Assembly (NCBI GenBank): GCA_045603545.1
Contig: JAZUMG010000008.1
Coordinates: 1-10,131 of the forward strand
Reading direction: 5' to 3'
Length of the DNA: 10,131 nt
DNA from: CAAGNP01 sp045603545
Lineage (GTDB): Bacteria > Bacteroidota > Bacteroidia > Bacteroidales > UBA932
A program made the position numbers and the translations under genes. The notes under the pieces are model-generated. The model made no database searches, was not told the DNA's origin, and saw nothing but the letters and a program-made list of their open reading frames with translations. The stretch's first letter is position 1, and the number at the start of each line of letters is the position of its first letter. Positions 1 through 7,154 of this stretch are shown piece by piece.

Positions 1-2
1 CA

Positions 3-950
3 AGAGGTCTTAGGAAGACAACATTCACACACAACTCCTTGGCTCACAGAACGACATGGCTACGATCCGACTTCGAGAGAAAAGTTGATAGCAAGCATGG
101 CGATAGTATCGTAAAGAGGCTATCCATAGATTTGAAAACAAAGTATCCCGACATGGGATTATCTCCGAGAAACCTATGGAATATGAAACGCGTTTATCTT
201 CGTTATTGTCAATACAATACAAAAGTGCAACAGGCTGTAGCAGTTTTGCCGTGGTGTCATAATCTGCTCCTTATGAGTTACGATTTGTCTCCTGAATATA
301 TTGTATTCTATGCTAACGAAGTATATGCAAAAGGATGGTCGCGAGATATGTTAAATCACGCATTAAAGTCTGAATACCATCTTTCAATACAAGCGGTAGA
401 GAAGTCCAACAACTTTGACACCACATTGCCGGCTCAACAAGCCGATTATGCCAATGAAGTGTTCCGTAGTAGTTATAATCTCGGATTCATAGATGCAGTT
501 GAACCATTGAAAGAGTTGAAGTTGGAACGCCGTCTTGTTCAGAAAATCACAACCTTTATAATGGAACTAGGCAGCGGTTTCAGTTTTATCGGCAATCAGC
601 ATACACTGACCTTCAACGATAAGGAGTATCGTGTTGATTTGCTCTTTTTCCATCGCAGGCTTCGTTCTATGGTTGCTATTGAACTGAAAATTGGAGAGTT
701 CAAGCCCGAATATGTGGGTAAGATGAATTTCTATCTTTCCCTGCTGGATAAGTTGGAAAAGGCTCCCGATGAAAATCCGTCTATCGGTATCATCTTATGC
801 GCTGAAAAAGACCATTTGGAGGTAGAATTGGCTCTGCAAGATGTAAACAAGCCTATTGGCGTTGCCGAATATCAATACTTGCTGCCGAAGAATAAGTTGC
901 AAGAATTAGTTGCCAATGAGATGAAAAACTCAAGCAACAATGATGACTAA
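3..950 (+). CDS. DUF1016/YhcG-type PD-(D/E)XK nuclease family protein, 5' partial
   Basis: The frame is open from the window edge to the TAA at 948-950, so the true start probably lies outside. A TTG at 39 is the first usual start codon inside, but family-like sequence (a W followed by SDFERKVDSKHGDSIVKRLS) already begins about six codons later, so 39 is an unlikely start. Numbering from 39, the DUF1016 N-terminal helical domain shows the hallmark PDMGLSPRNLWNMK near residues 37-50. The C-terminal nuclease fold has the expected acidic residue in YRVDLLFF (D200) and an E-x-K in AIELKIGEF (E215, K217), so the PD-(D/E)XK core looks intact. YhcG-like proteins are about 350-375 aa; the 315 codons visible suggest roughly 40-60 missing. 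Known context for the family is restriction-modification and other mobile or defence islands; its substrate is not settled. The first 12 codons (RGLRKTTFTHNS) do not look like the usual N-terminal helix, so damage near the edge is possible. Nuclease assignment is strong; intactness is uncertain. Confidence 0.85.
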   Translation, partial: RGLRKTTFTHNSLAHRTTWLRSDFERKVDSKHGDSIVKRLSIDLKTKYPDMGLSPRNLWNMKRVYLRYCQYNTKVQQAVAVLPWCHNLLLMSYDLSPEYIVFYANEVYAKGWSRDMLNHALKSEYHLSIQAVEKSNNFDTTLPAQQADYANEVFRSSYNLGFIDAVEPLKELKLERRLVQKITTFIMELGSGFSFIGNQHTLTFNDKEYRVDLLFFHRRLRSMVAIELKIGEFKPEYVGKMNFYLSLLDKLEKAPDENPSIGIILCAEKDHLEVELALQDVNKPIGVAEYQYLLPKNKLQELVANEMKNSSNNDD

Positions 951-993
951 TAGAACGAGGCTCCTCATTGACTAATATAGGAGTCTCGTTCTA
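951..993 (+). terminator. 15-bp hairpin after the YhcG-like gene, possible terminator
   Basis: Arms 951-965 and 979-993 pair over 15 bp with a single G-U wobble, around a 13-nt loop, starting one base after the stop codon. The position suits a transcription terminator or 3'-end stabiliser. There is no U-tract after it on either strand, so it is not a textbook intrinsic terminator. Because the arms are nearly perfect it would also fold in a minus-strand transcript coming from the gene remnant at 1021-1425, that is, it could act in both directions. Confidence 0.5.
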
Positions 994-1020
994 GGTTATA
1001 TAAGCGAGATTATAGCTATA

Positions 1021-1425
1021 TTAATTGCTTGTTGTGAAAGTACGCATATCTCCATACATATACTCTGTTTTGCCCCTGACTTTTACGGTAACAAATGCTC
1101 TTACGTAGTATGTGGTATTACTTTTCAATCCTGATAAAGATTTTGAAAAATCACATGATATTAAACCTAAGCCTATTCCGCTACAGTTTCGATATTTGTT
1201 AAGACGAAACCTGATGCTATTCAAAATTATCACAAATATGCGTCTCTATAATGAAAATGATTCAACCTCCCCGTAATAATATTGGCCATCAGATACTGCA
1301 TACGCCCGGAAGTAATATGTATCATTTTCATATAAGCCATCCAATGTACACCTAAACACCTTATAACCATCTTCTTGCCCTATTGTTTGAACTGGTGTTT
1401 TTATAGATCCAGTTTTGCCATATGG
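1021..1425 (-). pseudogene. Remnant of a protein with two tandem Fn3-like (TYYVRAY) repeats
   Basis: Read on the minus strand in one frame, codons from 1425 down to 1249 give a repeat unit with CTLDGLYENDTYYFRAYAV and then YYYGEVESFS, ending in TAG at 1246-1248. The same frame continues without a shift and, down to the TAA at 1021-1023, gives a second unit with SLSGLKSNTTYYVRAFVTV, then YGDMRTFTTSN. Both have the 'L..L..N.TYY.RA....G..YG....F' pattern of Fn3-like repeats common in surface lipoproteins of Bacteroidales. There is no signal peptide; further upstream the frame has stops at 1426-1428 and 1438-1440. The internal TAG, the missing N-terminus and the poor match between the repeats (IILNSIRFRLNKYRN) point to a decayed 3' end of a longer gene. 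A 70-codon ORF starting at GTG 1233 is formally present but covers only part of one repeat and is not likely to be a gene. Confidence 0.7.
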
Positions 1426-1482
1426 CTAACCTATTTCTCAAGAAAGATTAATAATAATTCTACATTTATGTGGGGAATTTGT

Positions 1483-1490
1483 TAACTTTA
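1483..1490 (+). promoter_or_regulatory. Weak -7-like element upstream of the hydrolase gene
   Basis: TAACTTTA matches the Bacteroidetes -7 consensus TAnnTTTG at all but the last base and sits 30 bases before the ATG at 1521, which would give a leader of about 25 nt. No TTTG is seen at the expected -33 distance, so this is only a candidate. Confidence 0.25.
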
Positions 1491-1520
1491 CTCAAATTAT
1501 CTAAAACTTGCGTGAACATT

Positions 1521-2237
1521 ATGAGGTATCTTTATTTGGTAGCTGCGGCGTTGCTGTTGGCGGCGTGTGGCAACAACAAATGCAATGAGAAAGAAAGTGA
1601 AGTGATTTTGCCTGAAGGAGAATTTACTTATAACTTACCTTGCAAAGTGGTGTATGTCAATGCAGACAAGCCGGGTAAAGCTATTTTATGGCTTTGGCTC
1701 CATGGTGGGGTGCATGATCGTCCAAAACACGATATGTTCTATCACCCGAATCATTTCGATTGTTGTGATGCCGACGAATATATTCTGCAATACTTGAAAG
1801 AGAGTGGTACTAAGGCGATCGCTCTGTTCCCTGTGTGCTATAAGGCAAACTTAGAAGAAACCATCAAATGGACAGATTGCTATGATGATGTGAAACACAT
1901 CATCGATGACTATGCAGATAAGGGGCTCATTGATACCACCAGAGTTTATGTAACAGGATCATCTGACGGAGGTCGTGGTGCCTGGGATTACGCCGAGATG
2001 CACCCGGATGTATTTGCTGCAGCAATATCAATGTCATGCTCCAGCCCCAGACCGGTGAGCATTCCGGTGTATTTTTTCAGCACTGCCAGCGAGGGCGACT
2101 GCACTGCACGAGTGGATGAACTTGTGAAGCAAGGTATAGACATCAAATATAAATACTGTCCCGACCAAAAACACGGTGGTGACGCTATAGAGTGTACTCC
2201 GGAACTCTTGAAAGAATTCTTCGCACACACAAAATAA
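1521..2237 (+). CDS. Cysteine-rich lipoprotein alpha/beta-hydrolase (esterase/feruloyl-esterase-like)
   Basis: The ATG at 1521 is chosen over an upstream in-frame GTG-type start at 1470 because a lipoprotein signal follows it at once: MRYLYLVAAALLLAAC with lipobox LAAC and the lipidated Cys at 16. The 238-aa protein has alpha/beta-hydrolase landmarks: an oxyanion-strand motif LWLHGG (58-63), the nucleophile elbow GSSDG (S148, G-x-S-x-G), a likely acid at D193 in ASEGD and the catalytic His at H218 in QKHGGD. This is the layout of secreted single-domain esterases and PHB-depolymerase-like hydrolases; the substrate cannot be read from sequence. It has 11 cysteines (16, 21, 41, 81, 82, 106, 120, 173, 194, 213, 225), high for a 238-aa protein and suggestive of disulfides in the periplasm or on the surface. 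It is monocistronic, downstream of a gene remnant and convergent with the B12 operon, so no functional tie to B12 is indicated. Family assignment is good, specificity unknown. Confidence 0.85.
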   Translation: MRYLYLVAAALLLAACGNNKCNEKESEVILPEGEFTYNLPCKVVYVNADKPGKAILWLWLHGGVHDRPKHDMFYHPNHFDCCDADEYILQYLKESGTKAIALFPVCYKANLEETIKWTDCYDDVKHIIDDYADKGLIDTTRVYVTGSSDGGRGAWDYAEMHPDVFAAAISMSCSSPRPVSIPVYFFSTASEGDCTARVDELVKQGIDIKYKYCPDQKHGGDAIECTPELLKEFFAHTK

Positions 2238-2241
2238 CAGA

Positions 2242-4272
2242 CTAGAATTTAGGGGTAATCCCTACAAAAATCTCAAAGTTTATACCCGGCATCGGTCTCG
2301 AAAGGACCGAGAGGTACTCCTCATCGAAAAGGTTATTGACAATACCCTTGAGTGAGATATCTGCCCACTTGAACGAAAGTCCCTTCTCCAGGGTAATATT
2401 GCTCATAAAATATGGGGGCAATTTGCCAGTCAATGTAACATCGTTGCTTGACATGGTAAATCTCTCGCTGTAGTAGCACCATTTGTAGAGGAATGACCAG
2501 CTTCTCCAGCTGATGGTGCCGGTGACAGTGGATGATAACTCAGGGACATAGGGTAGCTGTTTTCCCACCGACTGGTCTGCAGGGGTACGCGGCTCACCGA
2601 CATTGATCGATGGGGTCCAGGAGAAATTGCCATCCATCTTCAGGCTCCACTCCGGCGCCAGTGCCACCGAAAGGTCACCCTGCAACTCGATACCATAAGC
2701 ATGGACATCTTTTATGTTGTCCGGAGAGAAGAACCCCTTTGGGGTAGGTAGCCATATAATCCAGTCTTTCACATACGAATCAAACCAGTTGGCAGAGCCT
2801 GACAGGGTATATACCCCCTCCCTACCCACTGAAAATGAAATCCCTGCATCATAGGTCCAGCCACTCTCCTTCTTAAGGTCCGGATTTCCACCGGGGAGGA
2901 AATAGAGGTCATTCAGAGTAGGGAATCTATAGTTTCTTGAGACAGAGGCCTTGGCGATAATATTTCCCTTTTTGGAGATTACGCCGTCCAGAAAGAGGGC
3001 TGGTATAACCGGTGTCCATTCTGTTCCGCACAGCTCCTCTCTTATGACTGCAGATATTCCAAATCTGTCTGAAGGTCTCCATTTGGCAGAGACTGAGCCT
3101 GATAGCTCTATACGGGCCTGCTTGTAGCCAACCACAGCCTTGTTTCCATCCTGACGTATGATATTTTTGTCACGGCTCTCCACAAAATGCTGATGAGCTG
3201 AGAGACTGGCAGTAAAGAGCCACTCCTTATCTATGTAATACTCACCGTCTGCCTGGCCGTATATGGTGTTTATCTCGCTTCTGGACTGGGTCATATGGGC
3301 CATATTCCCGTTGCCGACATCCCTTTTGTAGTCATAAGCCATCCAGGTGTAAATATACCCCCCTTTTGCACCCATTTTCCATCCGTCATCGAGATGATCC
3401 CATGAGAGGACACCTCTGAATGTATGCTCCCTCTGCCGGTTCTCAAAATCGGTATCCTCCCCGTGGTCCACAGTGAGCATAGGGAGCTCCCTATTGGAAT
3501 TTATATACCACCCATTGAGTCCGAAGCGGTCACCACGACCTGTATTGTAATAAACCTCCTGAAGAAGGTGGAGGTCCTTGAACGATCCGCTCTTGTTCTT
3601 CTCTATGGGGTAATATTGGTCTATGATATTCATATCTTCATCATAGACATTCACCTTCTTGTCGTGATTACGGTACTCGAACTCGTTCGGAGAAGAGGAG
3701 TAGACAGCACGGGTAGAGGTCTGCCAATGTTCATCACCCCAGGTTAGACGGAGAAACTCGTCAAATGTCTTGAAGGAGCCCACCCCTTGCACATATTGCA
3801 GACCGAACCCTTCGTTCTGAGCTGGGCGGGATGAGAGTTTCACTGCCCCACCGAGTCCTCCACCTGTCTCATTGACCGAAGATGTGCCGTGAAGGAGTGA
3901 AGCGTCATCGATGAAATATGAAGGGATCATCGAGAAGTCGGTCATGCCAAGCATAGGATTATTGATCTTCATCCCGTTCCATGACACCTGTGTGTGGGAT
4001 GGAGAGGTACCTCTGAACGCCACTGTGGAGAGGGTGGCACGCCCATAGTTCTTTACGAAAATGGAGGAGTTGAATGTGAGGACATCTGCCATCGAAAGGG
4101 CGATATTCTCCTTCAGCTGCAGCGAATCGAGCTTTGTCTGCTGCACCCCTATCTCTTTCATAGTACGCTCCCCATAGACCACTGCCGGTGGGATATTGTT
4201 AACCTTCCCCTGACCATTGGCGAAAGAGGTAAAAAACATTGCCAAAGGCAATAACAAAAGATACTTTTTCAT
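2242..4272 (-). CDS. btuB: TonB-dependent vitamin B12/corrinoid receptor, BtuB-like
   Basis: A 676-aa outer-membrane receptor. A signal peptide (MKKYLLLLPLAMFFTSFANG, cleavage near 20) leads into a short segment IPPAVVYGERT that fits the TonB-box position, then a plug domain at about 45-150 (MADVLTFNSSIFVKNYGRAT, VAFRGTSPSHTQVSWNGM, ETGGGLGGAVKLSS), then a 22-strand-type barrel ending in the aromatic C-terminus FVGITPKF that outer-membrane proteins use for BAM insertion. It has no N-terminal carboxypeptidase-like domain, so it is not a SusC-type glycan receptor; size and plug resemble BtuB/FepA-type receptors. B12 as ligand follows from the cobalamin riboswitch at the head of the operon and the BtuG-like gene 15 bases upstream. 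It is the last gene of the unit; its stop is 4 bases from the stop of the convergent hydrolase gene. Another corrinoid or cobinamide as preferred ligand is possible. Confidence 0.92.
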   Translation of the reverse strand: MKKYLLLLPLAMFFTSFANGQGKVNNIPPAVVYGERTMKEIGVQQTKLDSLQLKENIALSMADVLTFNSSIFVKNYGRATLSTVAFRGTSPSHTQVSWNGMKINNPMLGMTDFSMIPSYFIDDASLLHGTSSVNETGGGLGGAVKLSSRPAQNEGFGLQYVQGVGSFKTFDEFLRLTWGDEHWQTSTRAVYSSSPNEFEYRNHDKKVNVYDEDMNIIDQYYPIEKNKSGSFKDLHLLQEVYYNTGRGDRFGLNGWYINSNRELPMLTVDHGEDTDFENRQREHTFRGVLSWDHLDDGWKMGAKGGYIYTWMAYDYKRDVGNGNMAHMTQSRSEINTIYGQADGEYYIDKEWLFTASLSAHQHFVESRDKNIIRQDGNKAVVGYKQARIELSGSVSAKWRPSDRFGISAVIREELCGTEWTPVIPALFLDGVISKKGNIIAKASVSRNYRFPTLNDLYFLPGGNPDLKKESGWTYDAGISFSVGREGVYTLSGSANWFDSYVKDWIIWLPTPKGFFSPDNIKDVHAYGIELQGDLSVALAPEWSLKMDGNFSWTPSINVGEPRTPADQSVGKQLPYVPELSSTVTGTISWRSWSFLYKWCYYSERFTMSSNDVTLTGKLPPYFMSNITLEKGLSFKWADISLKGIVNNLFDEEYLSVLSRPMPGINFEIFVGITPKF

Positions 4273-4287
4273 AACAAGATTTCCCCC

Positions 4288-5358
4288 TTATTTCCAGCAA
4301 AATGCCCCTGGGATAACCCCTACATAAAATTCATCAATCAACTCTCCCGATGAAGAATACCTGTAGACCATCCCCTGCTGCACATAATCGATGGCATCTG
4401 CAATATAGACATCACCGGTACGGGGGCATACGGTGAGGCCATAGTAAAGTGTGCCGTTGTATGGGAGAAACGGGCGGACAGGGACTCTGTCAGCAGTGAC
4501 ATCCATCTCCCAGACATCGTCGTTGAGCCAATAGATTTTGTCTTTTGTCCCATTTAACTGGACCTCTGATGGCCAGTCCCCAAACTCGAACTTAAACTGC
4601 TTTTCTATGGTGAAGGTCTCCGCATCAATACGATAGAGGGAAGGCGCTTCGTGTCCATAAGGGGACCCTTCGTAACCACCGTCTGTAACTGTCCAGAGTT
4701 TGTTGTTACAGTCCATAACCAGAGATGTGGGCTGTATGCCGACAACTAACTCATCTACTATCTGGTCTGTCTCAGTGTCGATTTTAAGGATCCTGTTCTG
4801 ATACGACCAGCAGTTGACAAAAACATACTTCCCATACTGCACCATCTGTTCTGTCGAACCGCTCTCCATAGTCATATCTGGGACCTCGATATATCCTGTA
4901 ATCTCGTAGCGTTTGGGATTTACGATAAAAATTCGATTGTCCCATATCTGGGTGATATAGGCCTTTTCGTCAGAAAGGAAATGGATGTAGCGTGGTGATG
5001 TGAGGTTGGTGATGCGCCCCACCTCCTTGAAGGTATTGATATCTATAGCGAAGACCACATGGGAGTTGTTAACCACCACCCAGCCTACCCCATCCCGGAT
5101 AATCATACTCTGGCAGACATCTCCGAGCTTCATCGCATTTGCCCGGTAGAAAATCTCGTTCTGGACCTGTTTGGTAGCCGGATCATAGTAAGAAAGGGTG
5201 GCATTGCCATACTGGAAGTTCCCCTCATTACAGATAAAAAGCCCCTCACCGGAGGCCGAAGTGTCGAACTCCTCTTCAAGACCATACTCCCACTTCATAC
5301 ACGAAGTATGAAGCAGGAGCAGACCAAAAAAAAATAATCTAACAAACAGTTTTAACAT
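4288..5358 (-). CDS. btuG: BtuG-like surface B12-binding beta-propeller lipoprotein (DUF5074/YncE)
   Basis: A 356-aa lipoprotein: MLKLFVRLFFFGLLLLHTSC puts the lipidated Cys at 20. The mature part starts with GLFICNEGNFQYGNATLSYYDP-type sequence (about 39-60), a hallmark of DUF5074/BtuG, followed by repeated blade motifs of a YVTN/YncE propeller (VVVNNSHVVFAIDINTFKEV, RIFIVNPKRYEITGYIEV, RILKIDTETDQIVDELVVG, SLYRIDAETFTIEKQFKF) and ends GVIPGAFCWK. BtuG proteins of Bacteroides are known to sit on the cell surface, bind cobalamin very tightly and cap BtuB; adjacency to btuB (15-bp gap) supports the same role. It starts 7 bp after the stop of the PKD gene, so translation may be coupled. The signal-peptide codons for F9-F11 contain an uninterrupted run of nine T on the coding strand (5326-5334), and an 8-bp inverted repeat with a 5-nt spacer (5293-5313) spans the lipobox region. 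Confidence 0.9.
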   Translation of the reverse strand: MLKLFVRLFFFGLLLLHTSCMKWEYGLEEEFDTSASGEGLFICNEGNFQYGNATLSYYDPATKQVQNEIFYRANAMKLGDVCQSMIIRDGVGWVVVNNSHVVFAIDINTFKEVGRITNLTSPRYIHFLSDEKAYITQIWDNRIFIVNPKRYEITGYIEVPDMTMESGSTEQMVQYGKYVFVNCWSYQNRILKIDTETDQIVDELVVGIQPTSLVMDCNNKLWTVTDGGYEGSPYGHEAPSLYRIDAETFTIEKQFKFEFGDWPSEVQLNGTKDKIYWLNDDVWEMDVTADRVPVRPFLPYNGTLYYGLTVCPRTGDVYIADAIDYVQQGMVYRYSSSGELIDEFYVGVIPGAFCWK

Positions 5359-5365
5359 CTATGAA

Positions 5366-7132
5366 TTACTTTTTCATATTGTAATCGTAAAATCCGAAAA
5401 CCTCAGTCGACACCTCCCCCAGCCAACCGCTCTTGGCATTCACCCCCACCTGCACCTTCACGAAGTCGATGAAATCAAGATTTACAGGCTGGCACTCGAA
5501 ATCGATGGTGTGTGATATTTTGAAGTGATTTGCATTGGCTGCTGCACCAGCATTGGCACCATCTGTAAGACGGTCTACAGGGCTGAAGTTGTCCGCATAC
5601 CCCCATTCATACTCCACATTGACCCAATATGACCCATTGCCAGAGGCATCATAATTGCGGGCACCCAGGCAGGTCCCTTTCAGGGTATAGCTGTCCGATT
5701 CGATCCATAGAGGGTAATAATAGTCCTGTCTGTGGAACTGCTTGAGATAATCTATCTCGCCACTGTTTCCAAGATTGTCTTTCCACTGCACAGGCATCAT
5801 AGGGGCAGTCGGGCGGTAGTATGTCACCTCGTAATTCTGAACAGTCTCCTCTTTTCCTGTCTCCGAGCCGGCAAGCTCATACCAGGTGTCATCGGGGAGG
5901 CCGTTTCCATTCTCATCCTGCATCACCCATACTATACCCGGTTCGGATGAACCGCTGAATGAATTGCCGAGTACGCCGAGATCATAGTCACCTGAATTGT
6001 CTATACTATGGTCAAAACCCACTACAATATAGCCTCCAAATCCTCCAAGCGAGACAAAGTTTGGAGATGGCTCACCTTTTTTATTGGTTTCAGACATTCT
6101 CGCTTCTGCGTATGCAATAGCCGCTTCAGGGGTGATCTGTGTACCATTAAAGCCACCAGTCCTGGTTTCATTGATAAACTGACCTGGGGCAGGGGTGTAC
6201 TCATATACCCTATTCCAATCCGCAGATGAGCTCCCTGTAGCTGCTCTATAATAGGCACCCTCAGCAAATACTGTTACCTTAAACTCCCTCTGAAGGGTAA
6301 TCCTCTGCTCACCTTTATAGAAAGAGGCACTACCCACTACAGTATAATCACCGGCATCACCTGCTGAGAATATATATGACTGGGTACCTTTTTGGGGAGC
6401 ATCCTGCCCACCCTGGAACCAGACAAACTCTACCCCGGTGATATCTCCCACTTTGACAGGGGAGATCAACATCCTCCTCTGCTCCACAGTATGGAGTTCC
6501 AAGGATGAAAACTCCCACTCAAATGGGATATCAGCGGGATCCACCACCTGCACCTTCACCTCATCGGAAGAGGTGCCGTCTTCATTGGCAGCAGTAGCGA
6601 CTATCGAGTATTCGCCACACTCCTGTGCGGTGAATCTATAGGTAGTGTCATTTGAGACCTGTGTTCCGTTGCAGCTCCACACCAGTGTGGTTTCAAGGGT
6701 ATTCTCCCTCACTGTGGCAGCAAAATCGACCACAGTCCCTTGTGTGACAAGGAGCGACTTGTCTCCTGAGATAGAGACATAAGGGATCTCCAGATCGGTT
6801 ACATCGACACGAATCTCCTCCAGATCCTGACCCACCTCATTGGTCACTGTAAGGGTTATGAAATACTGACCCGCCTCCTCTCTCATAAAATGGAGAGAGG
6901 GAGATGATCCTATCACCTCCCCTGAAAGGGTCCATTTGAATTCTGCCTCCTCGGCCGACTCATACTCCGGTGCGATTACCAGCTCCCTACCACTCTTTAT
7001 CGTATAGATACCGGTCTCGCTGTCCAGAATAATGTTCGGGGCAGTGATCACCCCACTCCTATTGCAGGAGGGGGCAAACACCGCTACCACCACACTCATT
7101 AATAATAATTTGAAAAACCTAAATAAATTCAT
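5366..7132 (-). CDS. PKD-repeat surface lipoprotein of the B12 operon
   Basis: A 588-aa protein with a hydrophobic N-terminus ending FAPSC (Cys 23), a loose but acceptable Bacteroidetes lipobox. Three Ig/PKD-like modules follow: about 30-112 (FKWTLSGEVIG, AGQYFITLTVTNEVG), 115-197 (LVWSCNGTQVS, CGEYSIVATAANEDG) and 202-290 (FVWFQGGQDAP, AGDYTVVGSASF). The C-terminal half (295-588) is a separate globular domain with GGFGGYIVVGFDHSI (363-377) and an EF-hand/dockerin-like loop DENGNGLPDD (406-415), a probable calcium site. Such 'PKD domain-containing cell surface proteins' recur beside btuB/btuG in Bacteroidales; their job is not known to me. Position between a DUF4465 lipoprotein (22 bp upstream) and btuG (7 bp downstream), under the riboswitch, argues for a surface role in corrinoid capture, for example as a stalk or scaffold; this is inference. 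Confidence is high for gene and domains, low for function. Confidence 0.85.
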   Translation of the reverse strand: MNLFRFFKLLLMSVVVAVFAPSCNRSGVITAPNIILDSETGIYTIKSGRELVIAPEYESAEEAEFKWTLSGEVIGSSPSLHFMREEAGQYFITLTVTNEVGQDLEEIRVDVTDLEIPYVSISGDKSLLVTQGTVVDFAATVRENTLETTLVWSCNGTQVSNDTTYRFTAQECGEYSIVATAANEDGTSSDEVKVQVVDPADIPFEWEFSSLELHTVEQRRMLISPVKVGDITGVEFVWFQGGQDAPQKGTQSYIFSAGDAGDYTVVGSASFYKGEQRITLQREFKVTVFAEGAYYRAATGSSSADWNRVYEYTPAPGQFINETRTGGFNGTQITPEAAIAYAEARMSETNKKGEPSPNFVSLGGFGGYIVVGFDHSIDNSGDYDLGVLGNSFSGSSEPGIVWVMQDENGNGLPDDTWYELAGSETGKEETVQNYEVTYYRPTAPMMPVQWKDNLGNSGEIDYLKQFHRQDYYYPLWIESDSYTLKGTCLGARNYDASGNGSYWVNVEYEWGYADNFSPVDRLTDGANAGAAANANHFKISHTIDFECQPVNLDFIDFVKVQVGVNAKSGWLGEVSTEVFGFYDYNMKK

Positions 7133-7154
7133 CTATCTAATGAAAATTGATCAC

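Noticed and set aside
1021..1233. Intact small gene of 70 codons
   Set aside because: Similarity continues upstream of its start and across an in-frame TAG, so it is part of a decayed larger gene.
1470..1520. Upstream start for the hydrolase lipoprotein
   Set aside because: It would add 17 residues ahead of a complete lipoprotein signal peptide; ATG 1521 gives a standard lipobox at Cys 16.
2250..2264. Inverted repeat TAGGG-GTAAT-CCCTA near the ends of the hydrolase and btuB genes, as a bidirectional terminator
   Set aside because: Only 5 bp, no U-tract, and it lies wholly in codons for the conserved BtuB C-terminus (VGITPKF), which explains it.
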